From the NCBI GenBank assembly GCA_965153455.1, contig OZ234500.1, positions 12,480,557-12,544,556 on the forward strand: a stretch of DNA of 64,000 bases. Reading direction: 5' to 3'. Origin of the DNA: Sphagnum compactum (taxonomy: Eukaryota; Bryophyta; Sphagnopsida; Sphagnales). The notes below the pieces were generated by a model, which did not search any database, was not told the origin of the DNA, and saw only the letters and a list, made by a program, of their open reading frames with translations. The translations under genes were made by a program, and so were the position numbers. This document shows positions 13,868 through 31,861 of this stretch, in pieces; position 1 is the stretch's first letter, and the number at the start of each line of letters is the position of its first letter.

Positions 13868-14600
13868 AGCTATGTACAATGTAGGTTGGTTGACTTGACT
13901 TGAGAGTAAGGTGACAAGCCAGTAATAATAGTTTATTATCTGTGAAATCTTTCTGGTATTCAAACTCTGTGCTTTCATCATGGGTTGAATGGTCTCATTT
14001 GCACTGTTGTGGTCTTTCCAAACCCTTACCTTATACACAGAGTTATGGGCCTTGATCTGGTAAATCTGCAACATTTTTATCTGTTTCCAAGTTTTCTCCA
14101 GAAGCTATGAAGCAGAATCTTTTTACTACTTGGTCGAAAAGAGGGCTGCTGGTAGAAAAGCAGTTTTCAGACACTGCATTCTTTTTCCAGCTGAGAAGTC
14201 CTTTTGCGAGGATGGTTGGGCTACTAACAACACAGCAAGCCCATTATGCAGGACTATGTTCGTGTGGTTTCAGTGATGGAGTGGAATGTATGAAGTGCAG
14301 GATGCTCTGAAGGCTAGTGGCTTGTTAAGGACATACAGTGTCAGGAGAGTTGTTCACATTGCACAGTACAATTGTGGCTTGGCTATCACTTCTGAAGAAA
14401 ATAGTCGTTTCCTCCGGGAAGAAGTGTTCCAAAGGGTTGCCCTTATTATGTATATGTGCAAATTGCTATTCTCTACGGAAACAGTTTCAAGCTGCAAGAA
14501 GAATGCATGCCTCTAATAAGAATCTTGTGTTTAGCCAGGGCTACATTTACAGGGATACATTGTAATGAATGAAGGACATCAGAAAGTTTACCTCACACAT
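13868..14600 (+). other. Probable 3' UTR and flank of the F-box gene
   Basis: GC-balanced sequence following the F-box stop codon. Short open frames are present (for example at 14107-14310 and 14286-14516), but none matches a known protein or joins the upstream gene. Likely untranslated sequence ending where composition turns AT-rich near 14600. Confidence 0.4.
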
Positions 14601-16660
14601 GTGTCACAAGATGAGATTTTTTGTTTCATGAGTTTTATTCACGATTTTATCTTGAATATTTAATTCAAAAGTAATATGAGTTTTATTTCATTTTCAAGCT
14701 TAACTACCTCATTCCTTTACTAATAAGGATCTCATTTTTTAAAAACAAACTATTTCTCTCTTTTACTTTACCCACCATGGATATAATGTTTAATACAATT
14801 AAATTAAATTTGATATAAATAATAATGAGATATTGAAAACCAAATGAGTACATGATATGGAAAAAAAAGGTTGAAAGTCACTAATAATGTGCAGCAAATG
14901 CAGAACCCAAGTCTAATTCATATTAAATTCATCACCATGAATTACACACAAGCTGTGTAAAGAAAAATTGTGCTAACAATGTTCAATAGATAACAAAGTG
15001 ACATATCGATCTTTTTTCATAATGGTTCTCAATTGATTTTCTAATATTCAAAATGTCATTTCTATGGCCATTTGATCACTAACTTGTGTGAAATTCTAGT
15101 TGGCCTTCCCTTGAAACAATCCATTGTTCTTTGCTTTTTTGAATGGGAAGTAAAGCCATTCTCGTTGGTCTTCTCTTGAAACAATCCATTGTTCTTGCTT
15201 TTGAATGGGAAGTAAAGCCAAATTGGGTAAGCATCGCCACTTATCAATTTGTGAGGTATGAATGTTGCTAAAAAATCATTGTCCTTTTATCAATGTCAAA
15301 TCAATTTTTAAAGACAAACCTGATCATGGTTTCTTCGTACCCACTCTAAATCATAACATCAAAGTTTTCATTTTGCTCGTACTACCCATTGCAATCTAAA
15401 ATCCCTTTCAACAATAGTAACAAGCATGGTTCTTTGGAGGGGCAATTATCAATATGTGATTACCATTAATGGTTTCAAGTATATAAAATATTCCATGTAA
15501 GGCCTCAACTTTTATTACTATAGTCTCCACTCTCGCTAGTGTTATCAAATTACAAGAGTTTTCATTCTTGCGCGTGTTGGCATTTCGAATATTTGCAGTT
15601 TCAAAAAGATTCTAATTTTCACATAACATTCTTTAATAATAATGAAGGTTGTGCCAATGGTTATTTTATAAATTTCATCACAAGGTAACAAAATATTTCC
15701 ACTTCTCAATCTTGAAAGTGTAAATTGTAAGTTCAATTTGTATTGAAATACATGCCTTCATCATGCTTGTATTTGTTTTATCAATTGCAAAAGTTACTAT
15801 TTGACATAGATGCTTGAAAATAATCAAATTTAACATCATACATTGCCAAAATATTTTCTTGAAAAAACAACCCAAAAAATGTCACTCCGTGAATCCCTTA
15901 GGTTTCTCATAAACTCCACACCATCTTGTTTCTCAAACTTTTTTTCATGACAAAAGAAAATCATCCCCAATGCAACATATTCTTCACTAATTAAGACAAG
16001 TCGTTGCAATGCCAAAATGATAGTTAGTAATCACATGTTTTATGGCCATGAGGAAAAACATCAACCATTAGAATGTGTGCCTTGTTTTTCCATGGTATAG
16101 GGTGAGGGTGTAACAAGTGAAAAGGTCCTCTTGTGAACCAAGCCTAATACTAGGTTAGGTCAAGTGAATTATTAGTTGCCTATGATTAGTAGTAACTCCA
16201 ATGTCCATTGCAATTCATTTAAGTTCTTGAATAAAGTGAAACTTCAACACATGTCTACCAAATAATCAAGATTTCATTTTGAAAAAATAATTCAAAAGAT
16301 ATTTCATTTTCATTCAATTTTTTTTTGGGAGAAATGTAAAACATGAAATTTTCAAACATTTAAAAAATGATATAATTTGTGTTGAAGCCACCAAAAAGAG
16401 ACTATGATAGTGATGAGGCTTGAAGAAATCATGCAATACTTTTCTTTCATTCAACAAGATTTTTTCTTTGCACATTAAGTGCAATGATCAATTGCTTGTA
16501 ATAATAGCGATCGAATAAGGTCATGCAATCTATCATCATTGCCAAATATTTTTTTTACTTTCACATAATATCAAATTTGGGCTTTGTGGTGCTACACATT
16601 ACTAATGAATGACGATTAGGTCTTTGAAGAAAAAACTTCATATGGTTTTTAACACACATA
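14600..16660. other. AT-rich gene-free island
   Basis: About 2 kb of AT-rich DNA without a recognisable coding region. The only clear structure is the tandem repeat at 15099-15220. Confidence 0.5.
15099..15220. repeat. Two-copy tandem repeat (period 65 bp)
   Basis: Copies start at 15099 and 15164. Shared segments include CTTGAAACAATCCATTGTTC and TTGAATGGGAAGTAAAGCCA. Differences are C/T changes and length of a T run. Confidence 0.85.
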
Positions 16661-16898
16661 CATACCTTCTCGCAAGTCAAGGGAGACGCAAGGAAGTAGA
16701 CGTATCATCCAGCTCTAACAGGTCTGCGCTTCCGTCATCTCCCCCTTTCTGTCTCCCAGATCGCCACCCTTGGCGTTGCGCTTCACAATCTCTCCGATTT
16801 CAAGCTTGTACTCCGCGACCAAACATCATTCGTACAAAAGAAATTGCTTCTTTGCCGGGCACAAGTAGCCTACTAAAAGCTTGCTATAGCTCAGATCC

Positions 16899-17549
16899 AT
16901 GGAGCGCGTTGACACAAAAACCAATCCGGCACTGAAAAACAAATCCCGAGCCGAGGCGCTGCCGCCGTAAGTCGCTCAAATTCTCTTTCATCCCTTCCCA
17001 ATTGAAAACCCGCTGCATATTACACGTGCAATGAAATGTATGACCCATCTCTACTTACCCGAAAAAACCCAGATCAATTTGATACGAATGACATCTCTGT
17101 ACCCCAAGTCAGAGATCAGATCAGAGAGCAGTTTTCTCCCAACAATATTGTATTGCTACTGGATGAGTTTCATGGGAAACTAGATGCCAAGGTTATTTAC
17201 ACACCTGTTTAGTTATTCCTCTTCTCAAGTAGATATTTCGAACCAAAACTTTCCTTTCTCACACCATTCTGTAATGCGCCAAGGATGCGCCAATAATAAA
17301 CATACTCACGGAGATCAAAACTTCCTCTCTGCATTGCAATCGCGCAAAACGCAAACACTAACAAGAAAGGTACTTTCTTGTTCTCGAGAAGAGCGTGAAG
17401 ATCGTTGAGGAGTGTAAGTGCTTCACGGTAACCCGACACGAACCGGTGACCGCCCGACCGACATTCTCTATCCATCCTCCACGTGTTAATAAATGTACAC
17501 CTGGCAAAGACAAATCTGAAGCCTCCATGTGGCAGCCTCGTGCATCATA
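16899..17549 (+). CDS. Candidate small gene, unrecognised (three putative exons)
   Basis: A GC-balanced stretch between an AT-rich island and the malic-enzyme promoter reads as a coherent spliced frame. Exon 1, 16899-16966, starts MERVDTKTNPALKNKS. Exon 2, 17113-17191, encodes SPNNIVLLLDEFHGKLDAK. Exon 3, from 17389, encodes KSVKIVEEC and stays open to a TAG at 17547-17549, although a good GTAAGT donor lies at 17415. I do not recognise the family. It could be a short gene, the 5' remnant of a larger gene, or chance. The opposite strand of exon 3 also has a long open frame (17209-17475), so strand is uncertain. Confidence 0.3.
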
Positions 17550-17760
17550 GCGACGATCGCTTTTGCCAGAACGATGCGGAATGCGACGCGTAGGACGGAT
17601 AATGCGTGCCACATCAGCGAGTAACGCGACGTGTCACTACGGGCACTGTTCACACTTCTAAATTCTTGAAAGCAAGGCATCGTCCCGGGAATCCAGGGGC
17701 CAAAAAGTCCCAAAAGCGGACAGGTGCTGTCCACACGTACTTACTTCACTATTGGCGACT
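17470..17760 (+). promoter_or_regulatory. ACGT-core element cluster
   Basis: Relatively GC-rich DNA with a G-box-like CCACGTGT near 17479 and GACGTGTCAC near 17630, plus CG-rich blocks. ACGT cores bind bZIP/bHLH factors in plants. The cluster is about 1.5 kb upstream of the malic-enzyme start codon or just after the candidate small gene, so the gene it controls is uncertain. Confidence 0.35.
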
Positions 17761-18119
17761 AAATAATAATAATATCATGCAAAAAAAAAAAACCCATATA
17801 TTTGAAAAAGTAAAAAAAAAAATTCGATGTCACCGTGGCGGCGTGGACCCCACCCAAAAAACAAATTCAATAAATACATGTTGTAAAAAAATCTCCAAAA
17901 ATTCCAATAATCGTTTCCTTCCCTCACTTAATGTTTTCTCTTCTAATAATTGATATATTCCAGAAAATTACATATTTTAAATATTAATTATATTCATGAT
18001 ATATTTTGAACACTACTTACTAGTAACTACTTAGAAGGTAGTACTAATATGTTACTAATTTCAAATATTTATTACTAGTAGGTTTAAATGTGAAGCCTAT
18101 TAAAAATTTTATTTCCTTA

Positions 18120-18162
18120 TTTCTTGTTTTGTTTTGTTTTGTTTTGTTTTTTTTTTTTTTCC
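18120..18162. repeat. TTTTG microsatellite and poly-T run
   Basis: Four to five GTTTT units pass into a long T run in the spacer upstream of NADP-malic enzyme. Confidence 0.8.
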
Positions 18163-18990
18163 AATTCTGAGATTTATTTGTTTGTTAATTATTTGGGGTT
18201 TCCATTCTACCGCGCACTTGTCAAGTCGCGAGCGAGTCCCGAGTTTCGCGTGTGCACTTCGCGCTGAATAAAAACTCCCCGTCGCAATAAAGCGATTCTT
18301 GCATCGCGCATCGCACCAAAATCCGAGCTCCAAGTTCCACTGATTCTTCCCGCTGTCAGTAAATTGCTGCAGCGGCGGCGGCAGTAGCTAGTCTGCGCTT
18401 TCTCTCTCTCCAGAAACTCTTGATTCACACCGAGGTCCATCCATCTCTCTTTCGAAAGCAGCTGGTCCATCGTCGCTTGCGAACAATTGGACTAATTTTC
18501 TTCCTCGTGACATATACATCAATTTCATTTTTTTGGCGGGCGGAATTGTTGGTGCCACAAGTTGTGCTATATACGACAACCGAGAGAACACAACAACGCC
18601 GTAAGATTTACTACTTTTTTCCCTCAAGTTTGAAGAATTTCCTCACACGTCTTGCATTGTGTGACTCGTCGTCAAATTGGAGGCGGATTCTGGTTCTTGC
18701 ATTCGTTGCATTTGAATTTTTTGACAAATTCTCAATTGTGTGTGTGTGCTCGTGATCATTAGAGAGGCAGATTGTAGAGGTGGGAGACTTTGCCTTGTTC
18801 ACCCATGTGTTTCTTTGATCGGTTGCAAGTTTGCAACTGGCAACGAGAATCCATAGCTGCAGTAATTGAATTTCCTCGTGTGAGGTCTGCTGCAGATTCT
18901 TTTCCTCGACTTGCTGCATTTGGTATTGATGAATCATCAGAGGTTTCTGGTGCTGCATCTCGGCTTCGCTTTATGTGTGTGTATGTTTCT

Positions 18991-19014
18991 GAGAGAGAGA
19001 GAGAGAGAGAGTGA
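18991..19014. repeat. GA microsatellite in the malic-enzyme 5' leader
   Basis: Uninterrupted GA dinucleotides about 70 bp upstream of the NADP-malic enzyme start codon. GA tracts in plant leaders can bind GAGA-binding factors; no function is shown here. Confidence 0.8.
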
Positions 19015-19083
19015 GGGGGTGGGGAATGCGTGGGGATTGCAGTGTGATTCTGACATGGAGATGTATGGGAGAATGCAGGCAGA

Positions 19084-24433
<5,350 letters not shown>

Positions 24434-27400
24434 AGCAACAAGGGCAAACTTCCCACAATATCTCCTCCACCAATACAAAGCACTGCGAGTTGAAACTGGA
24501 TAAAACTGCTCCTGCAACATACACAATATATACATGAGATTATATAGTTTTCAGTCAAGGTTAGAGATCATCATAAAATTCTAGCAAGATAGACATGGAG
24601 CACATATCTCGTGTCTGTCTAGGATAATGTTGCACAGCAATGTCAAAGGCTCACATCCATTGACACTAAAAAATGAAATTGAGTTCTTGTTGAAGCTAAT
24701 GAAGAACTCATGATGTGGACGTGCTGAAATCCTGGTGTAAGGGATTAGTTGCATTTGTTCCCAAGGCAGTTACGTCAAAAATCAAGGGTTTCAACGATAT
24801 GGGTTTTGAGTTTTCTGTTCTGAATAAAAACATTTGCTACAGTTTTGCATGGACATTGTGGAAAGGCTAGTACCATATCAATAAAGTCATTCATATGAGA
24901 TGGCAGAAAAATCTCCAAAACAACAATTTTGAAGAGAATATGACAATAAGGACAGTCGATACCCTATGAGAATTGCTCAGTGGCACATAATCACCTTCAT
25001 CATGCATAGCAATCATGAGCTGCCAGGACTACCCAACTTCATCAGCTCTGAATGATGGGTCTACATAAGCATATAATAATCAGCCCAAATTCTTAAGCAA
25101 ACCATTTCACAAAAAAGTATATACTCAGTTTCTATTACATGTCCAGAAGAAACAGGAAGAGTCAATCCAGATCTTGGCTAACACTCTAGAAACATATGTA
25201 CTAACAGAACCATGTACACATCCTGCTATTTGGGTAGATGAACTCAGTTATTGCATAAGTACTTCACTAAATGTTATGTCAATTGTACTTCGTTAGGGGC
25301 TTGAGCAGGATTTCAGAGACTTGCTCATGTCACCAACCCTCAAACCCCCTGCCCTCCTCAGATGATTCTATTAAACTGCAGTTCTTTTCATCACCTAGTC
25401 TCTTCATTTTGAAATTGGGCTTTCACTAAGTTCATCCACAGTAATCATGCGAACAAACCTTTGGAAACAAATGATGATGTGCATTGGAAAACTCCATTGA
25501 CACCCAAATTTACTACAAAATGTCTTCCGCTCTCAAAAAGATGTCTTGGATCTTCTGTGGGTCCTGACCAACTCATCCTAATTCGCCTATAATTAGTTCA
25601 ATAAATGTTTGAAAACTCCCATTCTGGCCTCCCAATGGCACCTCAGAATCATACTCTAGAATATCAGCTTGGACTCATAACCTGCCATCTCTACATGAAG
25701 AATCCTATTGGTGTTTGCAAATGTATACTGTACACCTGGAATGAAGATTGTAATACATTTGGTGAGAGGTGGTACAGGATGAAGAATCCATATATTACTC
25801 TAGGCTCAAATTGGTATTGCCCATAGGCTCTTACAATCACATTATCATTGAAGAACTCGACAGGAGAAATAATGCCTGGCTAGTTTGGGAATGTGGGGAT
25901 TCCCAAACTACCTCAGCATAGTTTCTCTAATTATTCTCATTGTTTTCTGAGTGGTGGTTGTATTTAAAGATGAGTAAACAAACAACTGATTGTGTCCAGT
26001 GTTAAGTACAGTGATCATGATTCTTTGAGTGAGGGTTGATTGATTCATAACCTCAATCAAACAGAGAGCAGATTGACACCACCGTAACAATGTCACGTAA
26101 GGCTTCAAGTGAATCATCCCTTACTGGGAGTCCTTCAATCTTGTGAGGAAGGACAGGAATTAGGGTCAGATGCTCTCTTCTTTCTGTGCTCTCATGAGAG
26201 CTCTGTCACAAAATGCACGTGTGCACACACACTCTCTCTCCTGATTAGATGCTGCATTGTTTCAAGTTGTAAACATGCACAGATGACATCAGATAACATC
26301 ACTATATTTGCAACCTCTTCTACGTAATGTGATCCTTCCAGACTACTATTATTAGCACATGGGATTCTTCTATACTTAACGGTAACATATGGAAATCAGT
26401 CAAGCTGGAAATCACCCCAAAGTTGAACTTGTTGCCTACAAGATTATTTCACAGCACACAAGTGCAACTGTGGAGTAAAACCACTTGATGATTCCAACTA
26501 GATTAGACCCAAAAAAGAAAAGAAACACCAACACATTTTCAAACACAACAACATCCAGTTTGTCAAATGTCCACTGTTCACTCAGCAATAAGCAGAATTA
26601 AGAAATTCTGCAATCAATCTACTCCTTGAGCTCACTGAATTGGATGTGTACCTGGATTGTGCTAGTCTTGATTCTCAATCAATTAGAGACATTTTGTATT
26701 ATGCTTTTTGTCCTTGTTCCTTTTTATCAGTTTCATTTTGCATTCTTGTTCACCCACCTAATCATATTACAAGGGTTCCACAATCCACCCTTTTCTTTTG
26801 GTTATTTTTCACAACATGGTTAAAGATCAGTGATTTTGGTTTTTGGTGGGGGGGGGGGGGTTTAAGTCTTTCACCCCCCTTCCACTTGTTTCAGTATCCA
26901 AGAACGCCTGCACATGGAGCTTGCTAGACTCTTGATTTGCACCTGCTTAACATTTTGACTTACTGTCTCTAGATCAGCATAGAAAATGAATATTCTGTGG
27001 CAAATTTTTGTACAGAAAAAAGTTGCCAAACTTTTGAGAAAATAATCATTTTGGAGAAAATTTCACAAGTCAACATGGGACAGATTTTTGCCAGTTTTCT
27101 ACAGTTTGGACAGATTTTTCAAAACATGTCACCAATCAATGCTAAATCTCTTTGGGGGAGAATCACTAATGATGCTACATGAAAAAACTGAAAAAACATT
27201 GGTTGAAATTAGTAGAAAATTGGTACAGGTGAAAGTACCTTGTAAACAGGAACTTCTTGACATGGACTTATGGTCATAACCATTAGCTCACTGGTTTTGA
27301 TGCCCATGAGATGCCCACAAGTTACAATTCTCTGAGTGTCAACACTTGTCACTCTGAGGATAGCTCCTGTGTCATAGAAAAGCTTCCCTTTTGTTCCTGT

Positions 27401-27450
27401 GAACTTTGTTCCAACAATCCACAAATGGTTTGCTAATGCACTACTACTAC
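24434..27450. other. Convergent intergenic region between NADP-ME and ERD2
   Basis: Both flanking genes end here. I see 3' flank sequence, one copy of the ERD2-intron repeat family (24891-25103) and a poly-G run near 26848-26860. Short open frames have no recognisable product. Confidence 0.5.
24891..25103. repeat. Repeat family copy A, downstream of ERD2
   Basis: Shares ordered segments with copies B, C and D in ERD2 introns: a GCAGAAAAATCT-like start, GAGCTGCCAGGACTACCC, ACTTCATCAGCTC, ATATAATAATCAG and TTAAGCAAACC. It is diverged from the others. Confidence 0.6.
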
Positions 27451-30370
27451 CTATGCAGGTAACTGGAGCCTCTCACTGTTCTTCCAGCTGCACCATGAAC
27501 ACCAAACAAATCAGAATTGTTGAGCATACTCTAACCATACAGATGGAAAGCTCTCATCCTACAGGAGCAGCTCCAACTCAGTCTCCCCATGAACTAGCTT
27601 TGACACCTGAAAACCTTAAAAGAACTGTGGAGAGCAGGACAGCAGTAATCAAACTTGGACTGGCACACAACCACAGATGTCTATAAACTGTAGAGAAATC
27701 TCCACTACAACTTGAAAGTAACATGACAATGAATGCAGTCATGACCTTCTGAGAGTCGCTCACAAAGTGTCAGACCATCACAAATAGCACTCATAAGCTG
27801 CCATGACTACTAGCTCACTTCATCAGCTCCCAACAGTGGGAGTAAATAAGTATATGATAATCAGACAACTACACAAATAGAGACCACAAATTTGAAGAAT
27901 GCTTGAGCAAACCTTTTAAAATAGTAGTAGAAGAAATCTGCATACAAAGCTGTCTGCACAATCCCTGCAATCCAAGCTGCAGGTTTGAAACCACATTCAG
28001 TCAGAGCAATGTCAGTTATAGACAAATGGGAGTCCCACCATCCAGTCCCACCATCTTGCCAGTTTTCATAAAATTTGTCACCACTTCTATCAAGCCCAGT
28101 CTTGCAATTGAGAATGAATCCTCTGGACTATCATGTTGCCAACAGTAGTAATGCAAGAATGTTTTAACTCCTCCCAATTTGGCAACACAATTCAATCAGG
28201 TCTTTGAGCTAACATGGTAGTGGTCTTCACAGTCTCCAAGAACCATCTACTTATCATGGAGATTTCATGTGTCAAAGCAGCATAAAACAGTTCCATACTT
28301 CATACATCCCATCAGTTGCAAAACTAATGTGCACAGAAGTTGCTTAAAGAGCTGAGATATCATGACTTACTTATCCACTGCTGGTACTGATTCTCTGTCA
28401 AGTAACGGTAAACCCAGTTGAGCAGATAGAGACTTCGATATGCCCTGCCACAAAAGGAAGACAATCCAAAAACCAACACTCAGTGCAAAGTATTGCATCA
28501 CCTTAACCAACAGCTGGTTTCAGAAAATGCTAGCAAATAGTTCTGTCAACCACAACACATAAGAAGAAGAATAAGGACATCTATGGCTTTGTTAAATGCA
28601 TCTGCAAGTCTAGTGGTACAGTTCAAAAAGGTATGCACACTCATGAACAGATTATACACATGAGATTGCAAAGAGAACTCAATGATAACACTTTGAAGTT
28701 AACTGCTATGTCAGATTGAGCTAAACCAAAACAAAGGGGACAAGGTTTCAGTGCAGTAGTCATGACCTTGTGAGTGTCACTCACAAAAGTATAAGACCAT
28801 CATTAATTTCACAATGAAGAGTATTAACTAGCTGCTATTATTACTCTCCCCACTGACCTCATCAGCTCCCAATAGCACAGTGTAGATAAACTCATACACA
28901 TGAAATTGCAGAGAAATCTTCACAAGAACGATTTTTAAGGTAGTACAACATTGAGTGCAGTCATAACCTTATTAGTGTCACTCACAAAAGTATAAGACCA
29001 TCACCTGCTTCATCACTAATAGCAGTGACAAGCTACCATGACTACCCGCTGACTTCATCCGCTCCCAATGGTGGGGTTTAGATAAAACTCAAGAAAGTCA
29101 TGAACAGATCAATACAACATACCCAAGAAGGAACACATAATTCCCGGTAAGATTGTCAACATTCCTGGTTTTCTGTAGCAGCACCAACTGCGGCACGATT
29201 GCAACTGCCTCTAGATACACTGAGAAAGTCCACAGTACCTTGGTTTTCCCCCACCAACAAAGCCAAGCAGAAACAGCAACTTAGAATCCCAGCAACTCCA
29301 CATTTCAAGCCATACCACAGTGTGTGTGTGTGTGTGTGTGTCTTTCTGTCTCATGGAATGGATAGGGAATGTAAGAGTCCTAAACAGCCAAGAATACCTG
29401 AGGAGAGAAGAAGAAGAAGATGAAGAAGAAAGAAGACAAAATTCAATCTAGAATTGCCTGAGCTGTTGTTGAAGTTGTTGAAACTGCTGATCAAATTATG
29501 TCACTTCTCTCAGCAATGCTTTCCATGGATTCTCTGGAAATGGAAGCCCTTTCAGTTTTGGTGGATGTATAGATCTTTTAAGCAATTCCATTTTGTAAAT
29601 GATCTACAGAAAGAGATGGTTCCATTTCTTTTGCCCTTTCATTTTGGTGGATGTGTGAGCAGAACTTGCTTACCTCACGGATCGTGAACTTGTTGTTGAT
29701 CAGCAGAGCAAGCAAGAAACATGGCAAAACCAGGATGTAATACTTGAAAGTATCATGCTCCTTGTCATATGTTCGCCTCACCACCTTATGGTACCTCATG
29801 TACCACACAATGGAGAAGGAGGTAGCAAGGAAGATGAGTTTCATGGCCATATTGTAGAAGGAGAGTGCAAGTGCAGCATGTTGCAGATGAAAGAGATCAA
29901 GATAGCGTGTTGCAAATACAATGGCATAAAGCTCTTGTGTCTTCAGTGAGATCCCTGATTTCACACATCACCACCATAAGCAGTAGCAGCAGCACAACAA
30001 CAACGACAAGGGTTATGGTCCCAGAAAAAGAGATCCTGAGACAAGTGCTCGGTGGCGGCAGTCAGCTGGAAACAACAAAGATTGCTGACAGAGAAACAGA
30101 GACTCCACAGCAGAGGCAAGAAGAAAAACATGCTGTAAAAGACGAAGAAGAAGCTCTGACCAAGAATACGTTTCCGAGAACCTCAAGATAGAAAAACGGA
30201 GACTCAAAACTATCTCCCACAATGCAGGAATGCACTGCGAAGATCTATCGGCGGAGTATAAAGGCAAGAATCTCTGTACCAGCACACGATTTGATGCTGT
30301 GTATCTTGAGAAGTAGCACGATAATGCTCATCAGGTGCGTCATATCTCCGGCTAGCCTGAAGATATTCAT
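27451..30370 (-). CDS. ERD2: ER lumen protein-retaining (K/HDEL) receptor ERD2
   Basis: Seven-helix Golgi receptor that returns K/HDEL-bearing proteins to the ER. Six exons (5'->3'): 30370-30280, 29954-29674, 29238-29123, 28444-28371, 27976-27913, 27487-27451, giving 220 aa. Diagnostic stretches are MNIFRLAGDMTHL at the start, then SCAGISLKTQELYA, SFSIVWYMRYHKVVRRTYD, YLEAVAIVPQLVLLQKTRN, DNLTGNYVFLLGAYRSLYLL, LYADFFYYY and a C-terminal SWKNSERLQLPA. Plant ERD2 is about 215 aa. The extra five residues sit between YLDLF and YN (HLQHAALALSF instead of about six residues), with no splice signal to remove them. Introns 3 and 5 carry copies of a shared repeat. The 5' leader region holds an AAACCCTA motif near 30573. 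Confidence 0.93.
27684..27912. repeat. Repeat family copy B, in ERD2 intron 5
   Basis: Runs from about 27684 to the exon 5 donor at 27912, so in transcript orientation it begins at the 5' splice site. It shares TGCAGTCATGACCTT, TCAGACCATCAC, AAGCTGCCATGACTA and ACTTCATCAGCTCCCAA with copies C and D, and the end segment GAGCAAACC with copy A. Confidence 0.65.
28657..28898. repeat. Repeat family copy C, in ERD2 intron 3
   Basis: Lies in tandem with copy D (period about 240 bp). Shared blocks include GTGTCACTCACAAAAGTATA, AGACCATCA and CCTCATCAGCTCCCAATAG. Confidence 0.75.
28897..29094. repeat. Repeat family copy D, in ERD2 intron 3
   Basis: Tandem partner of copy C; the block GTGTCACTCACAAAAGTATA is identical in both. 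Its distal end is about 28 bp from the exon 3 donor, so in transcript orientation it lies near the beginning of intron 3. Confidence 0.75.
29320..29341. repeat. GT microsatellite in ERD2 intron 2
   Basis: About ten uninterrupted TG dinucleotides within the second intron of ERD2. Confidence 0.85.
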
Positions 30371-31083
30371 CTTCTTCGACAATTCCAGCTACACCAAGCT
30401 CCAGCCTCAAAGACTTTGATTCTACGCCGACTACCGCAGAATAACTGGCCTTCTACAGCGGCTGATTTCCAAGTCTCTCTCCTCCCACCTTCTTCTTTCT
30501 TCTTCGTATTCTTCTTCTTCTTCTTCTTCCTGGTCCGTTTCTGTCCTTCTGATGGAGAAAATGCACTGCAGCCAAACCCTAGACGAAGCACGCAAGGTTG
30601 GACCCCAATCTTCTTCTCGACTCCTACTGCGTACTTCGTGGATTGTAACACCTGTCCTGTAACAAATCCTTTATACCCTAACGAGCTGGAGAATCATCGC
30701 TGCACACACCACCACCGAAAGCGAGCGATTTGCAAGAGCAACGGTAGAAATTAGTAGTTGTAGCAATGTGGAGGAAGATCACGCGCAGGAAGAGCGATCG
30801 CGAAAGATTAAAAAAGATCGCGAAGGGAAACAACAACTCTTTGCCAAGATCCTCTTCCCAAAACATGCATACAACAAAAGTTTTTACTGCCGTCAGGCAT
30901 AGAATCCGAGGTCAAGCGCCACAGGAGAAAAAGCATATACCCCCATCGCCCACGATTGCAGTGAGGTATGCAGACGGATGGTGGGGCCTGCCTGCCGTGC
31001 TCAGGTGTAACAACAGTTGGGTAGCTAAGAAATCCAACACGTGCGGGTTATTCTGGGTTACCATGATCGTGTCGCGTCGCGGC

Positions 31084-31088
<5 letters not shown>

Positions 31089-31119
<31 letters not shown>
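31089..31119. repeat. CT microsatellite
   Basis: About 15 uninterrupted CT units roughly 0.7 kb upstream of the ERD2 start codon. Confidence 0.9.
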
Positions 31120-31122
<3 letters not shown>

Positions 31123-31861
31123 ATCCTCATCAAGAAAATCCTCGAGAAATCTTCTGGTGCGGACGCACACGAATTTTACCAAGCTACTTTTGTTTTTCTT
31201 TTTTGGTGTGTGAGTGTGATTGGAGGCAACAACAGTTGCAAATCTCTCTTCTGCGATTCCAGTTTTGTAGATTCCAAGAGCAATCGAGCTCAAACCATCT
31301 CTAGCAGAACATGTAACTGCTGTTAGGCGGCGTTCCACAATAGCTTGTGACCTGCACTCGAGCTTTGTAGAAAGCTTTAGTTCTAGTGGTACCTGGCTGC
31401 AACTTCAGGGATGCAACCTCAGGATACAGCCCCAGAGACCAAAGAGGCAATGAAGATTGTAAGAGGAAGAATAGTAGGAACAAGGCTCCAGGAAGAAGAA
31501 GTCAAGAAGGGGCTATGAAAGTAAGACTTCACAATGCAGCAATCAAGCAAGCTCTCTTGCAAGTGCTAGAGTTCATGGTTCTGGAAGAACCAAAGTGTGT
31601 GTTTCTCTTACTCCTTGCAACCTCCTCCTCCTAGTGTCATCATTTCTGCACAATTTTTGTTTCTCTGAAATGTCCACAATGAAAGTTCCAGAGTGCTGGA
31701 TAATTTTTCCCACCATACAATCCAAGAATATGTAGGGACGATCTGGGAATTAACACGGGAACTGACAAGAAATCACATCATCACCATGATTCAAGCAACT
31801 CCTCTTTGCAAGAGACACCAATCTCTGCATCACAGATACAGAGACTGGCAAACGGGTGATG

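Noticed and set aside
17209-17475. 88-codon minus-strand frame (contains EALTLLNDLHALLENK)
   Set aside because: Looks protein-like but is opposite the putative exon 3 of the plus-strand candidate, and I found no partner exons. Unresolved, so not annotated.
30766-31326. 186-codon open frame on the plus strand
   Set aside because: It runs through the CT microsatellite (Ser-Leu repeats), has no recognisable domain, and lies in the ERD2 upstream region. Probably chance.
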